Part shown: one piece after another, positions 48,297 to 60,703 of the stretch | How positions within the stretch are numbered: the first letter of the stretch is position 1 | Layout: every line of letters begins with the position of its first letter | NCBI GenBank assembly: GCA_024449915.1 | Contig: JAMZAV010001045.1 | Location: 248,001 to 312,000 of the forward strand | Direction: 5' to 3' | DNA: 64,000 nucleotides | Source: Sweltsa coloradensis | Lineage: Eukaryota; Arthropoda; Insecta; Plecoptera; Chloroperlidae | Notes under the pieces: generated by a model | What the model was told of the DNA's origin: nothing | Database searches by the model: none | The model's input: only the letters and a program-made list of their open reading frames with translations | Made by a program: the position numbers and the translations under genes

Positions 48297-48420
48297 CCCC
48301 CCTCCCCCTTCCTCAATCCCCCCCCCCCCCCTCCCCTTTTCCTTCCTTTCCTTCTCCTTCTCTTCTCCCCTTCCCTTTCCCCTCCTCCCCCCTTTTTCAA
48401 AAAATTTTGCTCCCCTTCAA
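48248..48420. repeat. Long polypyrimidine tract
   Basis: About 170 bases almost purely C and T on the plus strand, with T and C homopolymer runs. Frames of 80-158 codons over it on both strands are composition artefacts (poly-Phe/Pro or poly-Lys/Gly). Confidence 0.95.
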
Positions 48421-49439
48421 CGTTTTTACCCACTGGAGTAAGTGTGTTGAAACTTTGTAGATTCCTAAACCCCAAAAATCCTTGCCCATTTTGTTGACCT
48501 CGCAGCTCGCTTGTTACGTCAGACCCCCGGGCGGTCAGCAGTGGTAGTCGTGTGTGTGTGAGGAATGTAGCTAGCTGGAGGTACAGCCTCTCTGACACCT
48601 TTCAACCACAAAACTAGAGGTTAGCCTGCCGTTGGGGAGGGGGGTTTGTTTCGACACCACTACATTGAAAATTTAAAAAAATAAATTAAAAATTTTTCAT
48701 TTTGGGGTAAGGCATGTATTTTTTCTGTAGTCCCTTCTCCTATCTATCACCATAAAAATCCGATTTTCCCTTGTTTGTGCATTAAAAATAGGGGAAACCA
48801 CCATTTTATCTTCGAATCAAATACATGAATATTTTCCCTGGGTGCGCCAGGATTTTTCCCCCGGGGGGGGGGGGGGGGGAGGGCGGAACTGGGCCAAATC
48901 CCTTGATTCGCATTTTGACTCCGGAAAAAAATGGAAAAAAACCCTTTAGCCAGGATTGCCAAGCGATTTCCGGGAAGGGGCCTGAGTAGAGGCAGAGGTA
49001 CGAGGAATTTATTTCGGGAGGGGTTTGGAAGAATGACTCAGGGGGGGCGTGGGGGGATGCTTCCCACAGGACCACAACAGCGCCACATGTAATTTTTTGA
49101 AAAGTACGTATTTTTTAAGTGGATTTTATGTGTTTTAGAAGAAGTTAAGGTGTCTTTCTTGAACAAAAAAAAAACTAGAAAAATGAAAAGGTGAATTACA
49201 TTTTTGCGTAAACCTAGATGATTTGCAGAATATAATATTTAAATTGGAATTTCGGGGGGCCCTAAGCCCCCCCTGGATACGCCACTGTGTAGAGGTATGT
49301 CCTGTTTCTAATCGTGATGGTTGTCACTTTAGCTTCCCGTTTCAAACGCAGAACCAATCAATGTAAAAAGTACCATTGATTCGCCCAACACTAGGGGCAA
49401 ACAAATCACTGCTCTGTCACAGCTAGCATAGGTATAGTT
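48421..49439. other. No gene seen; probable transposon end
   Basis: Contains a poly-G run (48862-48879) and GGGGGGCCCTAAGCCCCCC (about 49252), a TE-like hairpin followed by GGATACGCCACTG. Frames with Pro/Phe bias were ignored. Confidence 0.45.
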
Positions 49440-49765
49440 GGATGAGCGAAGCGAAGACTTAAAATTTCACTTACGTTTTTTTCACTTGTTACCCCAAGAA
49501 AAATAGCTCGGGTGTTTTGTTTTAGTTTTTTGTCTGTTTTTTCGCGCTCTAACGGGCAAACGGCATATGCGATCTTGATGAAAATTGGAAGGGACTTTCG
49601 AAATCTTTTGAAGTTAGACCTGCCACGTTTTTGGGTACAATCAAAGAAATATTTCTCATGAATATCGTACTTTTACGATTTTTTTCGATTTTTAATGCGA
49701 TATTTTCGTGATATTTGGTCCGATCCTGACCAAACGACGTTCATATTTTAGATGGACAATAAGGG
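49440..49765 (+). repeat. Dispersed repeat D, forward copy
   Basis: Begins with GAGCGAAGCGAAG and contains CGTTTTTGGGTACAATCAAAG and the segment shared with 25085-25375. A related start (GCGAGCAAAGCGAGCG) lies at 59001. Confidence 0.6.
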
Positions 49766-50469
49766 AGTGGTGATGTATTACCTTTTGAAAGCAAAAGTTG
49801 AAAAAGTTATCCAGAATCCATCGAAATAAAGGTTTTAATATGAGTTCTTTGAGGTGTATAATAATAATAAATAAGTAACTGTAGATACTTGACAACAATC
49901 ACCTACAATGCGTAAAAAAAGCACGTCCCCAGGCCTCCAGATATTTTACATTCTATTAATTGTTATTAACATAGCAATTGGTACTACTTTATAAAAATTA
50001 TCCTAAATTAACAAAAAGTAAAGAGATCCCACACATACTAAAAACTTACAAAAAAGCTCATCCATCAACGCGACTAAAAAAAGCGTTCGCTAAGCTGCCT
50101 AGTTAGTTTTAACTCTAATGTTTCTAGACCTGAGACCAACAATGTTGTATCATTAAGTTTGGTATCGAGTTTTTCTTCAAACTTGTGCAAGGGGTTTCCC
50201 CTTTGTTTTTAAAATTCGCTAGTGAAGATTAAATTATTGTCCACTGAATTGAAATGATCACACAGTCATCAGTGAACAATCTGATACAAAAATGAATACA
50301 GGCAAAACAAACACTTTGTTGATTTAACTCAAGAGTCAAATCAAATAATATATTAGATTCATAAAAAATACACAGCCCAGATTGTTGCTTTTTACGTAGG
50401 TATCTGTAATGTTTTAAATTTTAATAGTAGCAAAACTAAGAAGGCCTATTATGTTCAATAAGTCTAGAG

Positions 50470-50692
50470 ACGATAGTGGTGATGATTTCTATTAATGCAC
50501 TCAGACTATTCGAGACGATGAGTGGTGACAGACGACGATGAAGGACGATTAAAAAAACAAAAACATGCTTCATGTGGGATTCGAACCCCCACACACATCG
50601 GACCAGCGCCCTAATCGTATGTGCACCGCGGACGGGTGGAGTCGATAGTGGTTGTATCAGTTGACCAATAGGTTGATTGCACGTTATATGAG
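50470..50692 (-). mobile_element. tRNA-derived SINE (family C)
   Basis: It has GTGGGATTCGAACCCCCAC (B box and T arm in minus sense) and ATTCGAGACGATGAGTGGTG, the latter shared with 20560-20580. An accompanying 86-codon minus frame is a shadow of the repeat. Confidence 0.6.
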
Positions 50693-50994
50693 GCATGCAA
50701 TAGTTTGAATTAAGTGGGTACGCTGAGCTTGATCCAACTCAAATGCACGCAAAAAGGTGTTGATGATTTCTGCTGAACGGTTGGTAATATCATTACCAAA
50801 TTTTGAATCCATGGGTGTTAATAAAGTACTTTTATATTGATATCCGTAATTGGTTGCACAAAATAAGCCTTAAAGATCCATTGCGAGACATAAGTCCAAA
50901 ACGTGAAAAAATGGGAAATCCAAAACATTGATTGCAATTCTGGAAATTCCCACCAAACCGTTTATCTTACAATAAAACCAAAGTAACCTGCGCG

Positions 50995-51194
50995 TTCACA
51001 TTGATTTAAACGTTGTTATCCATTATGCAAATTTGAGTTAAAAAAATCTGTACACTTGGAATAAATTCCCGAAGTTGACCAAAATTTAGTAAATTTTGGT
51101 GATTTCACTAAATTTTAATTCAAAATCAATGAATTTATTTAGGAATACGCATAATGGATAACATAGATTTATTCTTTATAAATGTTAGTGTGAA
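50995..51194. mobile_element. Palindromic MITE, about 200 bp
   Basis: TTCACATTGATTTAAA on the left pairs with TTTATAAATGTTAGTGTGAA on the right; GTTATCCATTATGC (51015-51028) is exactly inverted at 51149-51162. An inner AAATTTAGT/ACTAAATTT pair makes a second hairpin. Confidence 0.68.
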
Positions 51195-51360
51195 ATTTGA
51201 TAATGGTGTTGTAAACCGTTTACTAGAAAAAACCAGAAAGCTGAGCGCTTAAACTCGCCTCCGTTCTAGCCTCAGCATACCCTCTTAAGTCCAAACAAGT
51301 CTTCTGCACGAATTCCTGAGTGAAAAAACATACTTCAAATCATAATTAACCGACTAGTTC

Positions 51361-51510
51361 CTGGTGTTGTCGCTTGGCAGCACCGTACGGTGCGCCGTGC
51401 TACAAGCAGGTAGGCTACCCGCTCTGCGTCTGGTTTCAACTCCAAGCGGTGCGTAGAACAGCCGCAAGGTACCGCCACCGTACGGAACGCTAAGCAACCC
51501 GTACTGCAAT
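51361..51510. repeat. GC-rich imperfect inverted repeat
   Basis: GCACCGTACGGTGC (perfect 14-base palindrome, about 51380-51393) and CCACCGTACGGAACGC at about 51476 form partly complementary arms. It may be the remnant of a small TIR element. Confidence 0.4.
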
Positions 51511-51984
51511 AACTAAACGGTTGGCCTTGAAATTATCCCTGAAATTACTAACATTTCATTTCTTCTCTTTCCTACTAAGAAAGGTGCGTTTGTTGGCCAA
51601 GATAAACAAATGAACAAATAAAATGTAATTGTTATTTTTTAATCTTGTTAATTTATGCCTAAATGCTGTGGCGTTACTACGGGAGGAATACCGACCCCCA
51701 AAATTTGGTCAGAGGCGGGGGCATAATTCTTGTTTGATTTTTTTAGATGTCGAGATATTTATCTTTATTTTGAAATTGTTTTATACATCTTTTATGATGT
51801 ATTTATCAAACACAAACTTGTTGAAAAACTCCAATCACACTAAGAATCGAACAAGTTTCTGGGCCTATGCGCCCTGGACCCACATTAGATTTAGTTGGGG
51901 GGCATCCCCACCAGACCCCCCCCCCACCTTGTATTTGACCATGCCTAAGTCCAACTCGCTACCTTCCCGTGGTTTGGCCTGTGA

Positions 51985-52065
51985 GTAGGGGGGTAGGTAG
52001 TGTATTCCCCAAAACTAAGGGCGAGCTCTGGCCGGTTGGGGTGCGTGTTGCAGAGAGAGCTCTCG
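51985..52065 (+). repeat. R3 fragment
   Basis: GTGTATTCCCCAAAACTAAGG and GCGAGCTCTGGCCGG match the R3 start; the rest is absent. Confidence 0.5.
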
Positions 52066-52689
52066 CGCAACTTTTTATCACACCTTTCTTCATTCACACA
52101 GCCTTCATATTATTTTCTCTTTCACTTTTTTCTTCTCCATACTTGTCGGCCCTCTCTGCAACGAGCACTCCTCCGTTCCCACCCAGTTTAACCCATCCCA
52201 TCCAACATCCTCACTCCTTCCCATTAACCCCCGCGTCGTCCCTTACGTTCCTCCCTTTGGAGAGAAAAAAACATGGTGGTAATCCACAATTATGGAAAAA
52301 GAAAATTTGGAAGATTCCAATACACTTGAAATGGGCACTGATAACTCTACTGTTGAGTGTCCTAAAACCATCATTAACTAACTAGTAAACTATTTAATAG
52401 CTGTGCTCTTGGATTATACTTACTATCAATCACTAACTTTGTACGTAAAAAGTGATGTTCATGTTACAGTATCATAAATTCATAATTATTCTATTTGATT
52501 AAAAACTAATAAATTCAGTAAACTTAGCCATTTTGTTTCAGAAGCAAGATTGCTAATAAATTGATTTGATTTTGATTGCTGAACGTCTCTATTATTGCAA
52601 TTATTGTTGTATTTTTGTGTGCATTTATGTTTTGATAACTGTCCTATCCTACTCATTGAAGCGCATCAATATGAATCTCGGATGGCAAT

Positions 52690-52835
52690 CGAAGTATTTC
52701 CAGTCTTGGAGTTGGAGAAGAGCACATTTCCGGGAACAAGTTCATTTTAGGGAACATTTGTGGGAACACGTTCCTTCCCTAACGTAACAAAGTTGAAACC
52801 TATTTTTCTGAGAACTTGGAACGAATTTAACGCCC
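52690..52835. mobile_element. GGAAC-rich repeat fragment, same family as 27580
   Basis: Shares GTTCATTTTAGGGAAC and TGTGGGAAC text with 27580-27690. Confidence 0.45.
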
Positions 52836-53916
52836 GCTAAAAACTATAAAGATACTTAGGCCTACTTAATCGACTAATCAATCTAGTATTCTCGCTCTCC
52901 GCGTCACTGCAGGCCGCAGAACACTTACAGTCCAGTCGCGTGTGTTGTGTTATCTCCGTTGTTGGCAAGTTCTGCATTTTAGCCTGCTATTTTGGATTGT
53001 GAAGCTTCCCCCCATGCAAACAGAATATTCATTGAATGTTGAATGTTTTATGAAAAGTGCATAGTGCGGTCGCTGGATCTGCCTGGGTGAACCATAGTGC
53101 AAACACGCATCAATGTTTCTCATCCATACTAGCACATTTCAAACAAAGTACATATGAAGTATTTTTTTAATTTTTCTGCATGCATAGGGCTATAATGGCG
53201 GTGTGAAAAAATCGTCAATACGTGTTTCGCAGTATTTTTAAATATTAATTAAAAAGAAATTTAATTTTTCAACAAGAATGTTTACTTCAACACTATGCTT
53301 GTAGAAGAAAGACCACGGAACACGATGGTACTTTTCGTTTTTGTCTACACACTATATCAACAGATAGTTCTTTACCGCGCTTGTCAAATATTTAGCCGTC
53401 TGCAAGGACGTGAAGAGTGCGCAATGTCTACGTCACTATTAGCGGCTGTGCACGCATCCACAATTATTATTATTAAATCGTTACTGTTACCAGGTAGCGA
53501 TTTCTAGTTTTCTGTATAATTCATGAAAAATTAGGTTATTTACAATACCGTAAAATCCTAGGGTTGTGATGTCCTTTAAGAAATACTGCAAATATGAGAA
53601 ATTACATTGCCGATACTGGGCTAGTTTGAATATACTAGGTGGGTTTGATTCTTGTGGAGAAGAACTAGTGTAGTGTGTTGTCAAGGTGGGCATACGATAA
53701 GCTTGAACAATATTTGTTCATCAAAATGTTCATTTTGTGGAAAGAAGACTCGCATACTTTTACCCTCTGTGACCGTGAAATGTCAAATTATTAATTTATT
53801 TATTTTTTACTCACTCAAGATGTGAATACAATAGTGGTGGAATTGCCGTGTGCGTAAACGCTGAAAATAGATGCTAAAACACATTTTAGACCTTTTTTAC
53901 ACAAAACATACAATTT

Positions 53917-54392
53917 GGAGCGCATTCTGATACTCGCTACGTAGCGCAGTAGCCGCGCTCCACCCATTCCGAAATTAGCTCCAAACGCCCCGCCTTGTGT
54001 TCCGAAATACGCTACTGGAGCGTTCTCAGTGTGCTACAAACGCTGGAGGTTTTTGGCCCGGCACTAGGAGCGTTCCGTGGAGTGGGGGTAAATCAAGATG
54101 GCAGCAACTGAAGATTTACGAAAGGACTGCTGAAAATAGCACGTAAACTGCAAGGATGTCTGCGTAGTCCATTAGTTCTCCAAGTTCTAGGTTTGGAAAT
54201 AATTGTTGATGAAAGAATCAATGAAATAACCATCAATTAAGCATTCTTCTAATTAAGCAATCTGATATTTTCACGGTCAGCCATGTTTTAAACGCTACAC
54301 CCGTTCCGAATGTTGGAGCATAATCATACGCTCCACTGCGCTACAGAAACGCTACAGCCGTAGCGTCTGGAGCGAATATCGGAATGCGCCCT
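53917..54392. mobile_element. TIR element with GCGCATTC ends, about 475 bp
   Basis: The left end GGAGCGCATTCTGATACTCGC and the right end, reading inward on the minus strand, GGGCGCATTCCGATATTCGC are imperfect inverted repeats; both sides are dense in GCTAC/GTAGC words. It resembles PIF/Harbinger-type MITEs, but no clean target duplication was seen. Confidence 0.62.
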
Positions 54393-54429
54393 AGATAACA
54401 CACCTACATGCGTCCACATGCAAAGTGGT

Positions 54430-54748
54430 CCGTAAGGAATGGCAAGAGAAGGGACAGAATCAAGTGTGGGAGAGCACACTAAAACTAGGCCGACTGGTAA
54501 ACGTGTGCTACACTAGAAGAATAGAAACAGCTTCAAACAGCACATGACTTGCTTGAAAGCGCCTCCATAGATTTGGAGTATTTGAATCTAGTGTCTGTCG
54601 GATGTGTGGAGCTGGCAAACAAGACAGGAAACATATTTTTCAATGTACATGTATCAAGGTTGAACAGGACAAAATGCCAAATGACATGGATCGGAGTGAA
54701 CAGGAGTCCTATCTCTACTGGATGACTAGAAAACACATGGTGACATGA
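54430..54748 (+). pseudogene. LINE ORF2 C-terminal relic with CCHC-like cysteines
   Basis: The first part encodes KEWQEKGQNQVWESTLKLGR and then has a stop or shift. From about 54571 an open frame reads FGVFESSVCRMCGAGKQDRK, HIFQCTCIKVEQ and ends TGA at 54746-54748. The pattern HRFG...CRxCG...HIFxC closely resembles the post-RNase H or post-RT tail of I/jockey-type non-LTR elements. It starts right after a TIR element. Confidence 0.6.
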
Positions 54749-55323
54749 ATAATGTTAGTTGTGGGCATATGAAAAGAAGAAGAAGATAATATTTTGATTA
54801 ATGAATTTATCAAAATTTTATTTGAATATCAATTATCGGTTGATAATATCCATTATCGTGTTGGTGTGCATCCCTATTCCCTAGTATTGATGTACTTAAT
54901 AGAAATGAATACATTACTGTGTGTACGAAATATATATGTATTTAATCATTCATATATGATAAAACAATTTTATACAAAAAACATACAGCCTAGATATAAT
55001 CATTTTAAGAGATACATAATAATATTATACTAATAACGTACGTATACTATTTTTATTTGATGTTTATTGGGTCCAAACCACTTTAATCTTCTCTCTCCAA
55101 GTTGCCCCATTAAATTCCTTACACCTACTAGATTTCTTGTCAGTACCTGTGGGCTCACAAGTCACAATCAATATCATGGCAAACAATAACATGATTAATT
55201 CGGCTTAAACTCGTGAGTTTTAATAGAACATTTATAAAATAAGGAAACAACATTTGATAAATTCACCTAAATATAACAATTCTCATTTCACAATACATTT
55301 TAATTTTATTTGTTAAGCACATT

Positions 55324-56213
55324 AAGGGGCGGTCGTGTATAGGTGCACAGGTGCACGTGCACCCCCAAATATTTGCGCAAACTAAATTCCAAATTTAAGG
55401 TTCGAAGCCAATCTCGTAATATTCCCAATAAATCGTTGGATTGTTTGTATGGATATTTTGGCTGGCCCAGAGCAAGGCATATTCGGTAAACGTCATTCTG
55501 CAGTAAGTGCTGCCGCTGGGGGATGACACTCTGAGTGTGCACACATTTTTACGTGGTTTTAACACGGAAAGGCCGGCAGAACAAGCCTCAGGTTGTCTTT
55601 TGTTATACAACGTCTGGTATAGCTGGGTTTTGTGCACGTGCACAAGGGTCAAAACCGTTACTTCCATTCAAACGCCTTGGTATTGTGCTCGCGCCATTCA
55701 TTCACCCCCTCACTCCAGTCACTGTCAGTAGCCAGTGAAAGTTGTTCGCGACAGGGTTGGTGAAGTGAGATCAACAACAGTTTTCAAGTGAGCGAAAAGT
55801 GTTAAAATTGTTATCGTGCCGTGAAGTGAAAATTACTATAATATGACTTCGTTAAATTAGCGATCTAAAAATAAACAGTTTTGTAAAACGATACGATGTG
55901 ATGTTTGAGGCGAATGTGTCGGAGGAGATTGAGAGACATTATTCGGGTATGTAATATTTAATCAAGCATATAATAATAATTTTTTGGATGGTTTTCTATA
56001 ATTAACAATTACATATAGGGGACTTTTTCCCGACCAATAAATTAAAAAAATATACTGTAAAAGTCGTTTTCCGGGTACTTCAGACCATTAATGTCTGAAA
56101 AAATTTTCGCCTCCGGCGGCTGGGGCTGCGCCCCAGACCCCTTTGTTTCCCGCAGAATGACTTTGAAATTATGTGCACCCACCCCCACAATAATAACTCA
56201 CGAGCCGCCCCTG
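55324..56213. mobile_element. hAT-like element with CAGGGGCGG ends, 890 bp, 8-bp target duplication
   Basis: The left end reads AAGGGGCGGTCGTG (first C changed to A) and the right end CACGAGCCGCCCCTG. AGCACATT flanks both sides exactly (55316-55323 and 56214-56221). The interior has frames of up to 90 codons but no transposase motif; the GGCTGGGGCTGCGCCCCAG hairpin lies near the right end. Confidence 0.82.
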
Positions 56214-56221
56214 AGCACATT

Positions 56222-57444
56222 AATAAACCAAAGTTCAATTGTAGTAGAGTTCATAGGCTGCGGGAAATATTTACAAGCCCATAAAACACAAAACAGATCA
56301 TATGGTCATCTATTAACCGCAGCCCCTGAACTCATAACCAATTAAACTAACGTTGCTCTTGGACCTTCAACCAACCTTAATCAATCACATGTTATTCAGC
56401 TTTCAGTACAAATTGCAATTGGGCGCATACACTTTTTTTAGATGTACACAAATTATCTTGCATAGTACAATAATTATCATTTTCTTTCTTATAAAATATA
56501 TACTTACAATGCTGGGATATTTATGAAATATTGGTGTTGACAGTATAATTTACTTGATTCCATGCATATTCCATGCAGAATGTACACCATTATAAAAACT
56601 ATTTCATGGAAACTACCTGCCTGCGAGGCTCTAAATCACAGATTCATACGGACCAATACCAATACCTGGTTTTAGCCAGTGTGACCAACACTGCTTTGGA
56701 AAGAATGCACAAAATAGGGCAAATTACTTCAAAGACAAGATATTGAATTAGTTTTTGGCTTCCAGGATTTATATTTTATATAAGTAGGGTCTGCTGTAAC
56801 ATTGGAAGTTTATCACTCTCCTGAATAATCTAATTAACGGGATGATTTTTACACGAGTGAGCCACGGTTTATGCCTTGCTTATATCGATAAAAATTAAAA
56901 ACTAAAGTCCCAAGAATTTTACTGTGAATAAACATGAAGTACGTAGTAGTAAACATGCAGTTATGACAATTGTGGGCCGAATTCCAGCAGAAATGTGGCA
57001 AGACTGCATGGCGCTGATATTACAGGGTAACTTTAACACACAGAAATATACAATATTTCTTTATGTCTATCCTATTCAGTTATAAAAACTGATTTACAAA
57101 GGAGAAAAGGGAATTAGTGGGACTTGTAAGTTAGAGAGCTGGCAGGACTTGTCTAGGGGCATTTATTTTTTAATATCTACCAAAACACGTAATTAAAACA
57201 ACTGTTATGGTCCCAAATTTCTTCAACACTGATGGACATTGCATATTATATAGTACATACAATTAAATATAACACTACACGGGGCATTTTATAGCTAGCA
57301 ACAAACAATTCAGAATAATTGGATAGGGTAGATTACATAGAGAAAGTAGACAAGTAGAGAGAAAAAGAAGTTAAGTCAAATCTTTGGTCACATTCACAAC
57401 ACTTTTCCCCGTTCTTGTTTCATAATGATAGAACATTACATAAC
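56222..57444. other. No gene seen
   Basis: Uniformly AT-rich unique DNA with no frame of note. Confidence 0.6.
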
Positions 57445-57505
57445 ATAATCCATCTCTGCTGGGCATTGAACCCAGGTCCCCAGATTACAGGTCACATTAA
57501 TTGAA
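57445..57505 (-). mobile_element. tRNA-like SINE head (same family as 978-1060)
   Basis: AATCCATCTCTGCTGGGCATTGAACCC in plus sense pairs with the 978-1060 copy; the body after it is AT-rich. Confidence 0.5.
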
Positions 57506-58999
57506 ATAATAAATTGAAATTGAGCAATTAAGTTTATGTTAATCATTATTTTAAAAGCTTTATAAAACAAACCAAAAAAATAAACAACGCATGAACCAAA
57601 TAAAAAACATTCTGTTTGTTGCCTTGAATGTTAGGAGTTGTATAATATACATATACCCTAGACCAGAAGTGAATCAGGGGCTGGGTATAGAAGATACAAC
57701 CAGACCCCGTGATTTACTTACGGTCGATGGTTTACAAGTATTTTATATGAAATAGCAATGAGGATGGAGAAGAAGACGCCAGATAGCCGAGGATAGTTAA
57801 CTAACAAGCTGCAGAAGAGACAAAACCCACACCACTTTCTTTGAAAGTCAACTTAAAAAAATATTACAATCAAATCTCGAAATATTAAAAAAAGTTGTAA
57901 GTTTTTAAGTCTAGCTGGGGGTTCATATAACGCCGTGGTAGGTTTAACATGGTGACGCTTCTATCACAATTAACACTGACCTTAGAGAATCCCCCTGAGA
58001 TAACCAATGGTTGTTTGGTACGACGCACACTGCTGGCCTGTTGCCTTATCTAAAGTATTTACATGTACGTTAATTGATTTAAACGGTTTCATTTGTTATG
58101 ATTGTGCATTTAGCATATAAAACTTTGTAAAACAGGTGAGGAATTAACATGACATTTAAGATTCGCTTAAAGGCTTAAACAAACAAGATTTACGACAAGA
58201 GTTCTACGAAGGTAGCATTTTTGTATAAGATGAATTAATCATTTGTGAAATTATTGATCAAGTCTACATTTAACTTTAAATCAAATTAAAATTGCAACTG
58301 TTTTAAAAACAACGGATCCTGATCCGCATGTTTAGTCCCGATGTCTTTCCTACCCTCTAGTCCAATTAACAATAACTACTACACCCTAACGCTGGTGGGT
58401 TGTATTTCTCTCCCGAATATAACAGCACCATATCATTCAAAGCAACTTGGACCTAGCTTTAGTCGAGCAACGGTAGGCTCAATGTTGCATTGTGTGGAAT
58501 TGTACTATTTTAACATAGTAACATATTTTTTTAACTTTGTGGGGTCGGCAGATTTCTCAAAAAAGCAATGACTACCAACTTTGAACCCTTCAACCACACA
58601 GAAGGTCTAATAATTGTCAAATGGACTTTGCTTGGACTTTAATCGTTCATTAAACAATTGGTTAGCTTAATAGATCATTGAAGATGATTTTACCATCACA
58701 ATATTGCATTTATTTACTTTGTAAAATTTCATAAAAAAATTCAATTTTAGATTGGTACAATCATGTTTAACGATGTTAACCTATTTACTCAATTGGGCTG
58801 TGCACTGTATTTTTCTCACACTCGTACCACTTTAGTACAAGCTAGGTGAAAGGCATCTTCCGATGTTGAGTCATTCAGTCACAGCATACTGGTGTTGACG
58901 ATTCGTAGCCGCTCATACTGAATTAGACGGTTCAATGTCTGGTTCAAGACTTCTTGATTTCAAGGGCGTAACACAATCAAAATGTGCAAAGATAATTAA
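57506..58999. other. No gene seen
   Basis: AT-rich; one 76-codon frame at 58341 has no recognised domain. Confidence 0.6.
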
Positions 59000-59360
59000 G
59001 CGAGCAAAGCGAGCGTTTCCATTTCACTCTGCCGGAAAAATTAGTCACTGGTTTTTTTTTTTTTTTTTTTTTTTTTGTTTTTTTGTTTGTTTGTATGTCT
59101 CGCCATAACGTTCGAACGGAGGCTCGGATCGAGTTGAAATTTTCACCATCCGCAAGCTTCGTTCTCGATTGAATGCCATTAGTTTTGTGGCAAAATCGTT
59201 CAAAAAGTTAAAAAGTTACATTAAAGTTAATCGAAAGTTTTTTTTTTCAAACTAAACGGCGACAAAATCTGAGATAGCCAAATCATTTAAATGTCGTCCG
59301 GTCACGAATATGTTAATTTTATTTTGATCCGATAAGAAGTGTAGATGGAAATTACATTAT
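59000..59360 (+). repeat. Repeat with GCGAGCAAAGCGAGC start and poly-T
   Basis: GCGAGCAAAGCGAGCG, a poly-T run (59051-59077) and GTTCGAACGGAGGCTCGG resemble the beginning of repeat D. Not coding. Confidence 0.45.
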
Positions 59361-59803
59361 AACAAAAGTAACGTTGCCATGGCAACGAAAAGACGCGCAA
59401 AGTTTCTAATGCACTGCCACCTAGAAGTAATCAAAATACTTTCGAGGAAGCAGTCTATTATTTGTCAACAAAGAGTTTGAATAGTTTTCCCAAGGAGTCA
59501 AGGTCCTCTAGATGGCGGTGGAGTTTATCATAGACATCCTATATAATTGGCTAGACCAGCAGTCGGTGGTCCACTTCCGGTACAATTAGAAGCCATCTTA
59601 AAATGACAGTTTACATGTTAATCAAATGGGAGCGATTTGTGGCCAAATAGTTCTCAAGATTGCCGCCAGGTTGACAGGTAAGCATACTAGCCTTTAACAC
59701 CAAATGATTACTAAATTCCCTTATGCAATCACTTCGTATTGTTTCTTTTGTTTAATACCATGCTGCACAAGCTAAAACCATATCAAACAATCCAGTAAAA
59801 TAC

Positions 59804-59809
59804 TTTATT
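59804..59809 (-). terminator. Candidate poly(A) signal for the ABCG gene
   Basis: The minus strand reads AATAAA here, about 740 bases after the ABCG stop codon. AATAAA is common by chance in DNA this AT-rich, and the presumed 3' UTR contains repeats, so the true cleavage site could be elsewhere. Confidence 0.2.
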
Positions 59810-60362
59810 GCATTAAAAAAGCATAAATTAAAACACCAAATCGCCATCTTGAAATGGGCCGGTTGAGTCTTCAATTTGCTACGCTCGCGCCTGTGCGGAG
59901 GTATAGGAGACTGCTAATCTAGCCTACTATAGGGGTTTAATATCAATGGATTTTATCCACAAAGTAAAGGGTTACACACGGGTTTACCAAAATACCTTGG
60001 CAATAATAAATAATATTGAAAACATGGCCCTGTGGACAGCGAACGTCGCAAATTTTAAAATTTTAAAAAATGTGCAATGTGGGTGCAAAGCAGCTATAGC
60101 ACGTGCTCGCTTATCAACGCGTCCAACTGAGCGTTTCCTAGTAAAATACAATAATACCTCCTTCACAATGATTATATTTTGTCCTTAAATTCAAAAAATT
60201 TTGAACGAAACATTGAATCGTCTAATTTGGGCTTCAGGGTTGGTACTACGGTGGCGCCAACTGTAAAAAGCTTTGCGAACAAAGCCTAACACTGTTTAAT
60301 GGTGGATTAAAGTTTAACAACCAGGCCACACAAATCACAGACAGCAATTGAGAAGAGATGTA

Positions 60363-60440
60363 CCCAGTGGCCCGATAGCTCACTTGGTAAAGAATCTCTA
60401 CGTAAAGGGAGGACCCGGGTTCGATCCCCGGTCGGGACAC
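60363..60440 (+). mobile_element. tRNA-derived SINE head / tRNA-like sequence in the ABCG 3' UTR
   Basis: The block has a Pol III A-box-like stretch (TAGCTCACTTGGTAAAG), a perfect T-arm (CCGGG-TTCGATC-CCCGG, containing a B box) and acceptor-like ends (GGCCCGA with TCGGGAC, one mismatch). The D stem and anticodon stem do not pair properly, so a functional tRNA is unlikely and a SINE head or tRNA pseudogene is the better reading. It is antisense to the ABCG transcript and just downstream of its stop codon. Confidence 0.55.
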
Positions 60441-60544
60441 ATCTTTTCTTTGCTCTAACTTGAGGCCTACAACATTACAAAAGAGTAGAACAGTGTGTAT
60501 GTTTCGAGCTGCTCTCGCGTGAGTGAGAAGGGGACGCGAGGGAA

Positions 60545-60703
60545 TCACCGGTTGGCCACGAGCTTCCACCGCAGGAAGAGATACGCGGCCACTCTGAGGA
60601 TGACGAAGATGGCCACCAGCGCCACGATGTCCAGCGTGTAGTTGGCGTCCATCATGTCCAGCTCCGTGAGGGTGGTCTCGGGCTTCTTGAAGTGACAGTA
60701 GAT
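60545..60703 (-). CDS. ABCG half-transporter, last coding exon with stop
   Basis: This exon encodes 52 residues and a TGA stop (60545-60547). It begins IYCHFKKPETTLTELDMMDA, then has the last membrane helix (LDIVALVAIFVILRVAAYLFL) and ends with a short basic tail (RWKLVANR). Both the position and the composition fit the sixth helix and C-terminus of ABCG1/4-type proteins. The AG acceptor is at 60704-60705 and the joint to the previous exon is phase 0. The intron between them (60704-62456, 1753 bases) is AT-rich and shows no coding signal. An overlapping 212-codon open stretch in another frame covers this exon and a tRNA-like repeat; it is a shadow and was not called. A tRNA-derived repeat lies in the presumed 3' UTR about 100 bases beyond the stop. 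Confidence 0.9.
   Translation of the reverse strand: MYCHFKKPETTLTELDMMDANYTLDIVALVAIFVILRVAAYLFLRWKLVANR

Noticed and set aside
48248..48420. Polypyrimidine tract considered as a splice-acceptor region of a hidden exon.
   Set aside because: It is far longer than a splice tract and no protein-like exon with a donor follows it.
48122..48598. A 158-codon minus Lys/Gly/Glu-rich frame and plus Phe/Pro-rich frames.
   Set aside because: Purely compositional, from the polypyrimidine tract.
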